Of a DNA stretch of 64,000 bases, positions 36,013 through 49,290 are shown one piece after another. The position numbers and the translations under genes are program-made. The notes beneath the pieces are model-generated. The model was not told the origin of the DNA, did not search any database, and was given only the letters and a program-made list of their open reading frames with translations. Source of the DNA: an uncultured Polaribacter sp. (GTDB taxonomy: Bacteria > Bacteroidota > Bacteroidia > Flavobacteriales > Flavobacteriaceae); assembly GCF_947500975.1 (NCBI RefSeq), contig NZ_CANMUE010000002.1:1-64000 (forward strand), in the 5' to 3' direction. How positions within the stretch are numbered: position 1 is the first letter of the stretch; each line of letters starts with the position of its first letter.

Positions 36013-39000
36013 TTGTTGTTGATTAGTGTATTGTTTTCAATTCCAACAGTACAAACAAAAATAGGAAGCTACTTAACGAATAAAGTTAATGAAGAATATG
36101 GTACTAACTTGTCTATTGAAAAAGTAGATTTTTCTTTTTTAGGAAGTGTACAATTGGGCAATGTACAAATTAGAGATCATCATAAAGACACTTTAATTTT
36201 TGTAAAAAAAATAAACACATCGCTTTTAAATGCCAAAAGAGTTTTAGATAATGAAGTTACTTTAAAAAGTATTTCTTTAGATGGTATTGATTTTAATATG
36301 AAAACCTATAAAGGAGAAATAGATGACAATATGAATATTTTTATCAAAGCTTTTGATAACGGTAAGTCTAAAGATTCATTAAAAAAACCTTTTGTTCTAC
36401 AAACTTCAAATGTTTATATAAATAATTTAAATTTTAAGCTGATAAATCAAAATAAGAAAGACTCCATAATTTATTCGGCTACGAATACTGGTGGTAATTT
36501 ACAAGATCTATCAATTGTTGGGCCTGATTTTTCTTCAAAAATTAGAGGTTTGTATTTTAAAGATTATTATGGTTTGGAAATTAATAATTTAACCACAGAC
36601 TTTACGTATTCTAAAACTGCAATGCATTTTAAAAACACAACTTTGCAAACAAAAAATTCATTGATAAAAGGCGATGTTGATTTTAGTTACAAAAGAGAAG
36701 ATTTTATATTTTTTAATGATAAAGTTCAAATAGATGCCCATTTTGATAAAAGTAAAATAGCAGTAAAAGATCTTAATAAGTTTTATAACGAATTAAAAGG
36801 TAATGATAACTTAAATTTTAATGGAGATTTTAATGGTAAAATAAATAATTTTAATTTAAATAATTTAAAATTATCATCAGAAAGAGGCCTTGTAATTAAT
36901 GGCGATTTAGCATTTAGAAATGCTTTAAGTAGAGATAGAGGTTTTATTTTTAATGGCAAATTAAATAATGTAACCGCAACTTATAAAGAATTAAAAAATA
37001 TTTTACCAAATGTTTTAGGACACACTTTGCCAAGTGAATTTGATAAACTGGGTAAGTTTACTTTAAGAGGATACGTAGCTTTAACTCCTGAAAATGTGGA
37101 AGCAAATGTAAATGTAAAATCAGAAATTGGTACTACTGTTTCAGATTTGCAAATTACCAATATAAATGATATTGATTTTGCCTCTTATGATGGAAATGTA
37201 GAATTAATAAATTTTAATATTGGACGTTTTTTTAATAACCCATTATTTGGTGAAGTTTCTTTAAAAGGAAAGGTAATTGGAAGTGGTTTTAAATTAGATA
37301 ACATAAAAACTTCATTTGTAGGAAACGTTTCTCAGATAGATTTTAAGAAATATAACTATCAAAATATTGATGTTAATGGTCAATATCAGAATAACAAATT
37401 TGATGGAGATATAGCTATTGATGATGAAAATTTTAAAATGGTTTTTAATGGCTTGGCAGATTTGTCTTCTACGGTAAATAAATTCGATTTTAAATCAGAT
37501 ATTGAACTTTTAAATTTAAAAGCTACAAACTTATTTGTAAGAGATAGTATTTCTGTCTTAAAAGGAAATATTCAACTGGATGTAGAGGGAAATACTTTTG
37601 ATGATATTGTAGGAAAAGCAACTTTTAAAAATATTTTATATACCAATCAAAAAAAGGAATTTACTTTTAAAGAATTTATAGTAACATCTTCTTTAAAAGA
37701 CAGTATAAAAACGGTAAATGTAGACTCAAAAGATATTGCAAATGGATCACTATCAGGTAAGTTTACTTTGTCAGAATTATTACCTGTAGCACAAAATGCA
37801 TTAGGTAGTATTTATACAAATTATCAACCTTATGATGTAGCTCCAAATCAATTTTTAGATTTTAATTTTACAGTTTATAATCAAATTGTAAGCGTATTTT
37901 ATCCAGAAATTTCTATTGATAATAAAACAGAAATAAAAGGAAAAATAGCATCTAATAAAAATTTATTGAAGCTTAAGTTTTCATCACCCAGAATTGAAGC
38001 TTATGGTAACGAAGTAAAAGATGTTTTGTTAAGAACGGATAATCAAAACCCGCTCTATAATTCTCATTTAACTGCATCTGAAGTTAATACTAAATACTAT
38101 AAAGTTTCTAAATTAAATTTATTAAATAGAACACAAAATGATACCTTGTATTTTAAATCAGTTTTTAAAGGAGGTAAAAAAAATAATGAGAATTTTAATT
38201 TCGATTTTTTCTACACGTTTAATCCAGAAGGAAAATCGGTTTTAGGATTTGAAAAATCATCATTTTTATTTAAAGATAATGTTTGGAATATTAATCCTGA
38301 CGCTACAAATACTGATAAAATTACCTTTGATTTAAAAGAGGAAGAATTTAATTTTAGTCAGTTTAAATTAATTTCTGGTGAGCAAAAAATTGCTTTTTCA
38401 GGGAGTTTAAAAGGAGATTCTGAAAAGGTATTATTGGCAGATTTTACCAATGTAAAATTAGAAAGTTTTTTACCTAAAATAGATAGTTTAAAGTTAAAAG
38501 GTAACTTAACAGGAAATTTAGATTTTGTTCAAAAAGATAACATTTATACATCAGAAGCTGTTTTAAAGGTCAAAAATTTTGAAGTTAATAATTTTAATCA
38601 AGGAGATTTGACTATAAATATTAAAGGACAAAATTCTTACAAAGAATATGAGGTTAATTTATCAATAGAAAACAAAAAAGTAAAAAGTATTGCTGCAATT
38701 GGTAGTTTAGACTTTTCTAGAAAACGCCCATTAATGGACTTAAATGTTTTTTTAGAAGATTTTAAATTAGAGGCATTTAGTCCTTTGGGTAAAGACGTTT
38801 TATCCTCTCTTAGAGGAGATGTTTCAGGAGATTTTAATTTAAAAGGTTTTATTGGCAATCCAGATATGGAAGGAACTTTAAGAATTAATAATGCAGGTTT
38901 AAAATTTCCCTATTTAAATGTTGATTATGATTTTGAAGGTGAATCTATAGTCTCTTTACAAGAGCAATCATTTATTATAGAAGATGTTACTTTGTTAGAT

Positions 39001-40416
39001 ACTAAACATAATACTAACGGAAGGTTATTGGGTAGTATTTCTCATTTTAATTTTAATCAATGGTTTTTAGATTTAGAAATTGTTACTGATAATTTATTGG
39101 TTTTAGATACAAAAGACACCGATGAAGCCCTGTATTTTGGATCTGCTTTTATGGAAGGTTCTGCAAGAATAACTGGCTTAACAGATAAATTAACTATAGA
39201 TGTAAATGCTAAAACAAAACCAGGAACCGTTTTTGTAGTTCCATTAAAAGAAATTGAAACTGTTGATAATTTTAAGTTAATTCATTTTAAATCTGATGAA
39301 ACTAAGTTTAAAGATAAACAAAGAGAAATTGCTCAAGAAGCAATAAAAGGGTTGGATTTAAATATTGATTTAGAGGTTACAAAAGATGCAAAAGCACAAG
39401 TGGTTATTGATGAGGTAAATGGGAGCCAGTTAACAGGTAGAGGTTCTGGTAATTTAAGAATTGAAATTAATACAAGAGGTAGATTTAACATGTATGGAGA
39501 TTATTTGATAGATAATGGTGTATATGATTTTAGATATGGAGGTTTTATTAGTAAGCCTTTTTTAATTCAAAAAGGAGGTACTATTTCTTGGAACGGAAAC
39601 CCTTATGAAGCAAATTTAGATGTAACCGCAATTTATAAAGCCAAAGCCAATCCGGCTGTTTTATTAGATAATTTTAATTCAAACAGAAAAGAAGAGATAG
39701 ATTTAGTAACCAAAATTACTGGTGGGCTATTTAGTTCTAAACAAGAATTAGATATTCAATTAACAAATGTAGATCCAACTATTGCAAGTGAATTAGAGTT
39801 TATTTTAAATGATAATAATGTAAATGAAAAAACAACACAATTTATATCATTGTTAGCATTTGGTTCTTTTAGAAATCCTGATAAAGTAGATTTCGATGTA
39901 AATAATACATTAACAAGTACAGCTACTAGTGCAATTGCAGCAGCATTTTCTAGTTTATTAAACAACCCTGAAAGTAAATTTCAATTAGGTGTAGATTATC
40001 AACAAGGGTCAGCGGATAATGATTTAGAAAGATTAAATATAGATAATCAAGTTGATTTATCAGTTAGTACACAATTAAGTGACAGAATTATTATTAATGG
40101 AAAAGTTGGAGTACCCGTAGGATCAGAAACGCAATCTAGTGTAGTTGGAGAAGTTAAGATTGAAATTTTAATGAATAAAGAAGGAAACCTAAGGGTAATC
40201 GTTTTCAATCGTCAAAACGAAATTCAATATTCAACAGAAGAAGAAGGTTATACACAAGGATTAGGTTTAACTTATCAAGTAAACTTTAATACTATTTATG
40301 ATTTACTTTCTAAAATTGGAATAAAAAATAAAGTGAAAAGAAATAGTAAAAAGAACCTTAAAAAAGATGCTAATAAGGTTAAAGAAAATGAAATAGATAA
40401 TTTCGAAGGAAATTAA
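36013..40416 (+). CDS. tamB: Translocation/assembly module TamB-like protein (AsmA-like); true start likely slightly upstream
   Basis: ~1470 aa with N-terminal TM and C-terminal TamB domain ('DFRYGGFISKPFLIQKGGTISWNGNPYEANLDVTAIY'). Confidence 0.85.
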   Translation: MLLISVLFSIPTVQTKIGSYLTNKVNEEYGTNLSIEKVDFSFLGSVQLGNVQIRDHHKDTLIFVKKINTSLLNAKRVLDNEVTLKSISLDGIDFNMKTYKGEIDDNMNIFIKAFDNGKSKDSLKKPFVLQTSNVYINNLNFKLINQNKKDSIIYSATNTGGNLQDLSIVGPDFSSKIRGLYFKDYYGLEINNLTTDFTYSKTAMHFKNTTLQTKNSLIKGDVDFSYKREDFIFFNDKVQIDAHFDKSKIAVKDLNKFYNELKGNDNLNFNGDFNGKINNFNLNNLKLSSERGLVINGDLAFRNALSRDRGFIFNGKLNNVTATYKELKNILPNVLGHTLPSEFDKLGKFTLRGYVALTPENVEANVNVKSEIGTTVSDLQITNINDIDFASYDGNVELINFNIGRFFNNPLFGEVSLKGKVIGSGFKLDNIKTSFVGNVSQIDFKKYNYQNIDVNGQYQNNKFDGDIAIDDENFKMVFNGLADLSSTVNKFDFKSDIELLNLKATNLFVRDSISVLKGNIQLDVEGNTFDDIVGKATFKNILYTNQKKEFTFKEFIVTSSLKDSIKTVNVDSKDIANGSLSGKFTLSELLPVAQNALGSIYTNYQPYDVAPNQFLDFNFTVYNQIVSVFYPEISIDNKTEIKGKIASNKNLLKLKFSSPRIEAYGNEVKDVLLRTDNQNPLYNSHLTASEVNTKYYKVSKLNLLNRTQNDTLYFKSVFKGGKKNNENFNFDFFYTFNPEGKSVLGFEKSSFLFKDNVWNINPDATNTDKITFDLKEEEFNFSQFKLISGEQKIAFSGSLKGDSEKVLLADFTNVKLESFLPKIDSLKLKGNLTGNLDFVQKDNIYTSEAVLKVKNFEVNNFNQGDLTINIKGQNSYKEYEVNLSIENKKVKSIAAIGSLDFSRKRPLMDLNVFLEDFKLEAFSPLGKDVLSSLRGDVSGDFNLKGFIGNPDMEGTLRINNAGLKFPYLNVDYDFEGESIVSLQEQSFIIEDVTLLDTKHNTNGRLLGSISHFNFNQWFLDLEIVTDNLLVLDTKDTDEALYFGSAFMEGSARITGLTDKLTIDVNAKTKPGTVFVVPLKEIETVDNFKLIHFKSDETKFKDKQREIAQEAIKGLDLNIDLEVTKDAKAQVVIDEVNGSQLTGRGSGNLRIEINTRGRFNMYGDYLIDNGVYDFRYGGFISKPFLIQKGGTISWNGNPYEANLDVTAIYKAKANPAVLLDNFNSNRKEEIDLVTKITGGLFSSKQELDIQLTNVDPTIASELEFILNDNNVNEKTTQFISLLAFGSFRNPDKVDFDVNNTLTSTATSAIAAAFSSLLNNPESKFQLGVDYQQGSADNDLERLNIDNQVDLSVSTQLSDRIIINGKVGVPVGSETQSSVVGEVKIEILMNKEGNLRVIVFNRQNEIQYSTEEEGYTQGLGLTYQVNFNTIYDLLSKIGIKNKVKRNSKKNLKKDANKVKENEIDNFEGN

Positions 40417-40578
40417 TTTTCAAAAGATTAAGCAATAGATTTTATATTTTTTTTAAAGTTAAAAACAAAGTGTAATTAAGCATAATTTAAGCTCGATTAT
40501 GTTGGGTTTAAGGCTAAAACGATTTCGTAAGTTTTTTATTTTAAATAGTTTAAAAGCACTAATTTTACATCATATTAT

Positions 40579-42569
<1,991 letters not shown>

Positions 42570-42589
42570 ATAGAATAGATTTTAAATTT

Positions 42590-42627
42590 AAAAAACCTGA
42601 TAGCATTAATTTTCTATCAGGTTTTTT
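42590..42627. terminator. Bidirectional terminator between gap and ridA
   Basis: aaaaaacctgatag-cattaatttt-ctatcaggtttttt. Confidence 0.85.
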
Positions 42628-42650
42628 AGTTTTGGTCTAAAAGTAAATGC

Positions 42651-43031
42651 TTATTTTATAGCAATCATGCTAATTTCTACATTCACAAACTTAGGTAGGT
42701 TTGCAACTTCTACAGTTTCTCTAGCGGGTGCAGTTTCATCATTAAAATACTGACCGTAGATTTTATTAATTTCTGCAAAATTATTCATGTCAGAAATAAA
42801 TATTGATGTTTTTATAACGTTTTCAAAATTCATTTCAGCAGCTTCTAAAACAGCTTTCATGTTTTCCATAACTTGAACTGTTTCTTTTTCTAAAGAATCT
42901 ATAACTAATTCTCCAGTTTCTGGATGCAAGGCAATTTGACCAGAAGTATATAAAGTATTTCCTGTTAAAATAGCTTGATTATATGGTCCTATAGGTGCTG
43001 GAGCTTTTGATGTTGATATTATTTTTTTCAT
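42651..43031 (-). CDS. ridA: RidA family protein
   Basis: 'APAPIGPYNQAI', 'LYTSGQIALHPETGEL', 'ARETVEVANLPKFVNVEI'. Confidence 0.95.
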   Translation of the reverse strand: MKKIISTSKAPAPIGPYNQAILTGNTLYTSGQIALHPETGELVIDSLEKETVQVMENMKAVLEAAEMNFENVIKTSIFISDMNNFAEINKIYGQYFNDETAPARETVEVANLPKFVNVEISMIAIK

Positions 43032-43046
43032 TTGAGTATATTATTG

Positions 43047-45701
43047 TTAAAAAAGAGTTCTGTCTGCTGGCTTAGTTTTATCCCATTTTAAATCAGAAAG
43101 AGTTGATGATTTTACACCAATAAAAAATGTGTAGGAAGAATTTGTTCCAAAAGGAACCCAATTAAAGTTAAACTGCCAACTATCTAAATCTCTTGTAAAA
43201 TTAAATCTAGAGAAAGAAAACGCTCCGTTTACTACATCATAACCAGAACTGTAACCAATTTTCCATTTTGGAGATAAGTCAATATTTCCACTAAAGCCAA
43301 GAGTATGTACTCCAATTTCACCAGGATCTACACCATTGTTAGTATAACTTGCAGAATAAACTAAATTAATTGACCAAGGTATTTTAGAGTTATATAGTTC
43401 AGTTTTTTGAGTTTTACCGTTATTGGTATCATTTCTTTGCCTATTATTTCTAGCAGTTGGATCAATTTCTGCCCCTAAAGTATCGGTAGGGTTATTTGCT
43501 CCATTACCATTTTTGTTTTCATTAGTACCTTTTTTGCTTTTATCAAAATCTGAACTAGAAATAGAATAATTTGCTGTTAATGATGCTCTTGATAGTCGAG
43601 GAAAAGAATTAAATTGATTTATACTGATACCATTTTCATCTACTTGGTAAGGGTTAAAAGTACCACTAAAATTAACTGCTAATTTATCTTTTAGTAATCT
43701 AGTACCTGCAGAAAGGCTAATGTTAGACCAGCGCAAACTATCTGCTGCAATATTGTAGCTAGTGTTAAAATTTAAGTTGTTAAAGATCATAACTTTTTTA
43801 TCTTCTTCATCGCTATCTGGGTCTTTTGGGGCTACTTTTGCCTCTAAAACATTGTTTACAGAAATTCCAATAGAATTACTTAAACCACTAGAAGGAGAAC
43901 CATAAATTCCTTGATCAAAAACTGTATATTCTTCAAAATCAGTTTCATCTTCACTTTGCTGTACTTGTTTTATGTATTTGTCTTTAAAATCAGGTCTATA
44001 AGAATAAGATATAGATGGCCTAACTGTATGTCTAATTGCTTTTAATCTTCCTTTTTTAAAATTAAAGGTTCCGTAAATGTTGGTAGATAAACTCATTCCT
44101 ACATTATATTCTCTGTAGGTTTTAAAACCACGTAAAGTGTCAGTTACAACTTCATTTTCAGTACTATCGTATTCTTTATTTATATAATCAAATTGCCAAG
44201 TTTCTTCATAATTTGCACTTGGCGACAATGTAAAATACTTAAATGCTTTTATATTGGTGCTTGTACTTGTTGAATGTTGTACACCAGACCTTGCAGTTTC
44301 AAACATCTTACTAGAAAGAAACTCGTCATCTGTAGTATTTATTAAGTATTGTCCTTTCATGTTATAGTTAAATCCCATTTTTTGAATTGGATTTTTCTTA
44401 ATACCACCTTTACCAGCAAATGGGTAAACTCTGTTCATATTTAAAGTTAATGAAGGCAAAGTCATTGTTATTTCTTCGGTATTTGTATTTTGTTGATGAG
44501 AAGCAGTAACTGCCATGTTAAAAGGAGTGCCAACAAAAGTTTTACTATAATTTATAGAAGAATTTAAAGTGTTATTTTGTGTTTGCGAAATATTATACTG
44601 GTTTAAAGATTCTCTAAAAAAACTACTACTACCCATATTTACAGAAGCAGAAAATCTTGAGTTAGGGCTTGCTTTTGAATCTTGACTATGAGACCATCTA
44701 ATATTAAAATTATTTGATTTACTAAAATCATCAAAACCTCTTATGCCACTAATATTACTTTCATAATTAAAGGCAAATGTTCCATTAAACCTATATCTTT
44801 TTACATAATTAGTAGACATTCTTGTACTCCAGCTTCCATTAGTATACACATCTCCTTGTACTGTTAAATCGGCATAGTCACTTAAAGCAAAATAATATCC
44901 ACCGTTTTGAAAACCAATTCCTCTATCACTACTTCCTGTATCAAATGAAGGTATTATAAAACCAGAAACACTAGTTTCAGTCATTGGAAAATAAGCAAAA
45001 GGTAAAAATAAAGGTGTAGGAACATCGGCTATAAAAAGTTGACTAGTACCTACTATTATTTTTTTACCCGGAACTAATTTTGCTTTATCTGTTGCAATAT
45101 AATAATCTGGATTTTCTTTTTCTGAAGTTGTAAACCTAATTTTTCTAACATAAATGGTTGAATCATTTACACGTTTTGTTTTTTCGCCATAAGTAAACAT
45201 TTCTCCTTGTTTGGTTTTTAAACCATAAATTAATGCACGTTTACTTTTAAAGTTATAAATTATAGAATCTTGTTCAGATTCTTGACTTCCTTGAATAAAA
45301 ACTGGCCTTTGTACATAACCAGTACTGTCTTTAATACCTTTTGCAAAGAGTGTGTTTTTTTTGTAATCAATAATAATTATACCAGCTTTTAAATCAATAT
45401 CAGTATATTTAATATTGGCTTCATTATATAAAGTTACAGTTTTATTTTTAGCATTTTGTATTGTATAATCTTTTGCGGTATGTATTATAATATCTTCTAA
45501 TGATTCTTTTGGTTTAATAGAGTCATTAACAATAGTGTCTTTATTTTGTAATAATAACGAATCTTTTTTCTTAGACAATAAACTATCCTTTTTAACAATT
45601 GGAATAATTGTTTGCTTATTTGTTTTAGTATCTTGAGAAAAACCTATCTGAGTGTAAAAAAAACAGAAAAATAAAAGTATATATGATATGTTTGATTTCA
45701 A
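43047..45701 (-). CDS. lptD: LptD/OstA-like LPS-assembly outer membrane protein
   Basis: OstA-like N-terminus ('DLKAGIIIIDYKKNTLFAKGIKD') and large beta-barrel. Confidence 0.8.
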   Translation of the reverse strand: MKSNISYILLFFCFFYTQIGFSQDTKTNKQTIIPIVKKDSLLSKKKDSLLLQNKDTIVNDSIKPKESLEDIIIHTAKDYTIQNAKNKTVTLYNEANIKYTDIDLKAGIIIIDYKKNTLFAKGIKDSTGYVQRPVFIQGSQESEQDSIIYNFKSKRALIYGLKTKQGEMFTYGEKTKRVNDSTIYVRKIRFTTSEKENPDYYIATDKAKLVPGKKIIVGTSQLFIADVPTPLFLPFAYFPMTETSVSGFIIPSFDTGSSDRGIGFQNGGYYFALSDYADLTVQGDVYTNGSWSTRMSTNYVKRYRFNGTFAFNYESNISGIRGFDDFSKSNNFNIRWSHSQDSKASPNSRFSASVNMGSSSFFRESLNQYNISQTQNNTLNSSINYSKTFVGTPFNMAVTASHQQNTNTEEITMTLPSLTLNMNRVYPFAGKGGIKKNPIQKMGFNYNMKGQYLINTTDDEFLSSKMFETARSGVQHSTSTSTNIKAFKYFTLSPSANYEETWQFDYINKEYDSTENEVVTDTLRGFKTYREYNVGMSLSTNIYGTFNFKKGRLKAIRHTVRPSISYSYRPDFKDKYIKQVQQSEDETDFEEYTVFDQGIYGSPSSGLSNSIGISVNNVLEAKVAPKDPDSDEEDKKVMIFNNLNFNTSYNIAADSLRWSNISLSAGTRLLKDKLAVNFSGTFNPYQVDENGISINQFNSFPRLSRASLTANYSISSSDFDKSKKGTNENKNGNGANNPTDTLGAEIDPTARNNRQRNDTNNGKTQKTELYNSKIPWSINLVYSASYTNNGVDPGEIGVHTLGFSGNIDLSPKWKIGYSSGYDVVNGAFSFSRFNFTRDLDSWQFNFNWVPFGTNSSYTFFIGVKSSTLSDLKWDKTKPADRTLF

Positions 45702-45790
45702 GGCTATAAGTACTATTTTTGTCTGTGAGTAAAAGTATGGCTCAATATTTGAAGCACCAAATTTAAGTTGCCAAAAATAGTTAAATTTTA

Positions 45791-46909
45791 TTGATGCATT
45801 TTTTAGAAAACCACAAATTTTATACCAAGTTTAAAAGCCAATTATTTTTAATATTTTTTGGAGTATTTATGATTACTTCGTTTACAGGGTTTGCTCAAAA
45901 AAACTATACTGTTGTTATAGATGCTGGTCATGGTGGTAAAGATCCAGGTAATTTAGGAAATGGATACAAAGAAAAAATAATTGCTTTAAAAGTAGCATTA
46001 ATTGTTGGTAAAAGACTTGCTGCTAATAAAGATATTAACGTTATATATACTAGAAAAAAAGATGTTTACCCAACTTTATGGAAAAGAGGAGAGATCGCAA
46101 ATAATGCAAAAGCAGATTTATTTGTGTCTATTCATTGCGACTCTCATACATCAAATGCTTACGGAGCAGGAACTTTTGTATTAGGATTAAGAGGAAACAA
46201 AAAAAACTTAGAAATTGCTAAAAGAGAAAATGCTTCTATTTTATTATATGAAGATAATTATCTAGATAAGTATAAAGGTTTTGACCCAAACTCTGCAGAA
46301 TCTATGATTGGTTTATCGCTTTTACAAGAAGAAAACTTAGATAAAAGTTTAGAAATTGCAAGTTTAATTCAAAATAATTTTGCTGTTAAGCTAAAAAGAA
46401 ATGACAGAAAAGTTAAGCAAGATAATTTCCAAGTATTAAGAGAAACTATTATGCCAAGTGTTTTGGTGGAGCTAGGTTTTTTAACAAATAAGAAAGAAGG
46501 TAAATATTTAAATTCTAAAAAAGGTCAAGCTCAAATGGGAAAATCAATTGCAGATGCAATTGTAAGTTATATAGATCATCTAAAATTAAATAGAGTAGTA
46601 GATGATAATGATAGTTTGATTTTTAATGAAGATATTAAAAAGAGTGAAATTGTTTTTAAAGTACAAATATCTTCAGGAAAAAATAAACTAGCTACAAAAT
46701 CATATAACTTTAAGGGTTTAAGAGATGTTGAAAGAGTAAAAGTAGGATCATTTTATAAATATTATTATGGTGTTTCTACTAAATATACTCATGCTTCAAA
46801 GTCTTTAAAAGAAGCAAAAGCAAAAGGTTTTTCATCTGCATTTATGGTAGCTTTTAAAAACGGTGAAAAAATCTCTGTAACAGCTGCAAAGAAAATGCTG
46901 TTAAATTAA
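45791..46909 (+). CDS. N-acetylmuramoyl-L-alanine amidase
   Basis: 'VVIDAGHGGKDPGNLGNGYKEK', 'SIHCDSH', 'PSVLVELGFLTN'. Confidence 0.93.
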   Translation: MMHFLENHKFYTKFKSQLFLIFFGVFMITSFTGFAQKNYTVVIDAGHGGKDPGNLGNGYKEKIIALKVALIVGKRLAANKDINVIYTRKKDVYPTLWKRGEIANNAKADLFVSIHCDSHTSNAYGAGTFVLGLRGNKKNLEIAKRENASILLYEDNYLDKYKGFDPNSAESMIGLSLLQEENLDKSLEIASLIQNNFAVKLKRNDRKVKQDNFQVLRETIMPSVLVELGFLTNKKEGKYLNSKKGQAQMGKSIADAIVSYIDHLKLNRVVDDNDSLIFNEDIKKSEIVFKVQISSGKNKLATKSYNFKGLRDVERVKVGSFYKYYYGVSTKYTHASKSLKEAKAKGFSSAFMVAFKNGEKISVTAAKKMLLN

Positions 46910-46958
46910 GGGGCATCTACAAAAAATATTTAGTAATTTTGTTTCCAAATTACTATTC

Positions 46959-47924
46959 ATGTCAAAAGAATTAAAAACAGGAATTATTATAACTATTATT
47001 ATAGTTGGTTTTGTTTGGGCTTTCAATTTTATGAAAGGACAAGATTTATTTCAACCCAATAATAGGTATTATAAAGTTGAGTATAAAAATGTAGGAGGCT
47101 TAACCGAAGCCTCTTTAGTAACCATAAATGGTTTTAAAGTAGGTAAGGTAGAAGATATCGATTTTAATGATGATCCTAAAAAAAGAGGAGAATTAATTGT
47201 TAAATTTAGTGTTGATAATGACTTTGAATTCTCAAGAAACAGTATTGTTAAAATTTATTCTCCCAGCCCAATTTCTGGTTCTAATTTAGCAATTATACCT
47301 AATTACGATGGAGATTTAGCAGTTACGGGAGATTTGCTAAAAGGTGAAATTGAATCTACTTTATTTACTTCCATAGGTGAAAAACTAGATCCAATTCAAG
47401 CAAAATTAGAAAGAGTTTTAGTTAGTGCAGATACTCTTTTTCAAAGAGTTAATCATGTTTTAGATCAAAAAACAACAAATAGCATACAAAAATCGGTTAA
47501 AGGTATAGAACATACAATTGCAGAGTTTAAACAAACTTTAATTTCTGTAAACTCAATCTTAGACTCAAGTTCTGAAGATTTAGAACTTTCTTTAAAAAAC
47601 ACAAAGAAGATAACAGATAATTTAGCAAAAGTTTCGGATACACTTTCAAATGTAAATATTAGCCAAATTGTTAGAAATACAGAAGGCATTTTAACATCTG
47701 TAAATTCACTATTAGATGGTATAGATAAAGGAAAAGGCTCTTTAGGAAAGTTAGTTAATGATGATACAATGTATAATAACTTAACAAATATGTCTAAAGA
47801 ACTAGAAGAGTTATTAAGAGAAATGAAGTTAAATCCGAAGAGATTTGTACATTTTTCTTTATTCGGAAAAAAAGCAAAAGCTTACGATCCAGAAAAGAAC
47901 ATTAATAATGAAACTAATGAATAA
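46959..47924 (+). CDS. MlaD/MCE-family lipid-transport protein
   Basis: 'YKNVGGLTEASLVTINGFKVGKVEDIDF' MCE domain with N-terminal TM. Confidence 0.9.
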   Translation: MSKELKTGIIITIIIVGFVWAFNFMKGQDLFQPNNRYYKVEYKNVGGLTEASLVTINGFKVGKVEDIDFNDDPKKRGELIVKFSVDNDFEFSRNSIVKIYSPSPISGSNLAIIPNYDGDLAVTGDLLKGEIESTLFTSIGEKLDPIQAKLERVLVSADTLFQRVNHVLDQKTTNSIQKSVKGIEHTIAEFKQTLISVNSILDSSSEDLELSLKNTKKITDNLAKVSDTLSNVNISQIVRNTEGILTSVNSLLDGIDKGKGSLGKLVNDDTMYNNLTNMSKELEELLREMKLNPKRFVHFSLFGKKAKAYDPEKNINNETNE

Positions 47925-47958
47925 AACTAGTTTTCATTTTTTAACTTAAATACACATA

Positions 47959-49275
47959 ATGCAATACTTACCAAACATATTTTTTGCAATAGCACTTGTT
48001 GCTGGAATTGGCTTTTTTGTGATGAATATTCGCAAATTAATAAGAAACATTAAGCTAGGAAAAGATGTAAACAGAACCGATAGAAAACCTGAGCGTTTAA
48101 AAAATATGGTAATGATTGCTTTAGGACAATCAAAAATGGTGAAAAGACCTTTTTCAGGATTTTTACATATTATAGTTTACCTTGGTTTTATCATCATAAA
48201 TATTGAAGTTGTAGAAATTATTATTGATGGATTGTTTGGTACACATAGAGTTTTTCAGGGGCTTTTAGGTAATGGTTTTTATGCCTTTTTAATTGGAACT
48301 TTTGAAGTTTTAGCAGTTTTGGTTTTTGTTGCTGTTGTACTTTTTTGGTTAAGAAGAAATATAGCAAATATCAAACGTTTTTTAAGCTCAGAAATGAAAG
48401 GTTGGCCTAAAAACGACGGAAATATTATTTTATATTTTGAAATGGTTTTAATGTCGTTATTTTTGATAATGAATGCCACAGATACAGCATTTCAAACTGC
48501 TGGAATAGGAAATCCAATAAGTCAATTTATAGCACCATTTTTTGATGGGTTTTCATCAGAAGCGTTACATATAATAGAAAGAACAGCTTGGTGGATTCAT
48601 ATTTTAGGGATCTTAACATTCTTAAATTATTTATACTATTCAAAGCATTTACACATTCTTTTAGCATTTCCAAACACTTATTTTGCCAATTTAAATCCAA
48701 AAGGACAGTTTACAAATTTAGATTCTGTTACTGCTGAGGTTAAGTTAATGATGGATCCAGATGCTGATCCGTATGCAATGCCAGAAGAAGGAGCTGAAGA
48801 AACCGTTCCAGAAAAATTTGGAGCATCTGATGTTACAGATTTAAATTGGGTGCAGTTGCTAAACTCTTACACATGTACAGAGTGTGGTAGATGTACATCT
48901 TCTTGCCCTGCAAATTTAACCGGTAAAAAACTATCTCCTCGTAAAATTATGATGGATACAAGAGATAGACTAGAAGAAGTTGGTGAAAATATTGATGCTA
49001 ATAATGGCGTTTTTAAAGATGATGGAAAGCAGTTATTAAACGATTATATTTCTCCAGAAGAATTGTGGGCTTGTACAAGTTGTAATGCTTGTGTAGAAGA
49101 ATGTCCAGTAAATATAGATCCATTATCTATCATAACAGATATGAGAAGGTATTTAGTAATGGAAGAAAGTGCAGCTCCACAAGAACTAAATATGATGATG
49201 ACAAATGTTGAGAATAATGGAGCTCCATGGCAATACAATCAACAAGATAGATTAAACTGGAAAGACGAAGAGTAA
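47959..49275 (+). CDS. (Fe-S)-binding membrane oxidoreductase (heterodisulfide-reductase-like)
   Basis: TM helices plus two 4Fe-4S motifs (CTECGRCTSSCPA, CTSCNACVEECPV). Confidence 0.88.
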   Translation: MQYLPNIFFAIALVAGIGFFVMNIRKLIRNIKLGKDVNRTDRKPERLKNMVMIALGQSKMVKRPFSGFLHIIVYLGFIIINIEVVEIIIDGLFGTHRVFQGLLGNGFYAFLIGTFEVLAVLVFVAVVLFWLRRNIANIKRFLSSEMKGWPKNDGNIILYFEMVLMSLFLIMNATDTAFQTAGIGNPISQFIAPFFDGFSSEALHIIERTAWWIHILGILTFLNYLYYSKHLHILLAFPNTYFANLNPKGQFTNLDSVTAEVKLMMDPDADPYAMPEEGAEETVPEKFGASDVTDLNWVQLLNSYTCTECGRCTSSCPANLTGKKLSPRKIMMDTRDRLEEVGENIDANNGVFKDDGKQLLNDYISPEELWACTSCNACVEECPVNIDPLSIITDMRRYLVMEESAAPQELNMMMTNVENNGAPWQYNQQDRLNWKDEE

Positions 49276-49290
49276 AAAAATAAAATAAAA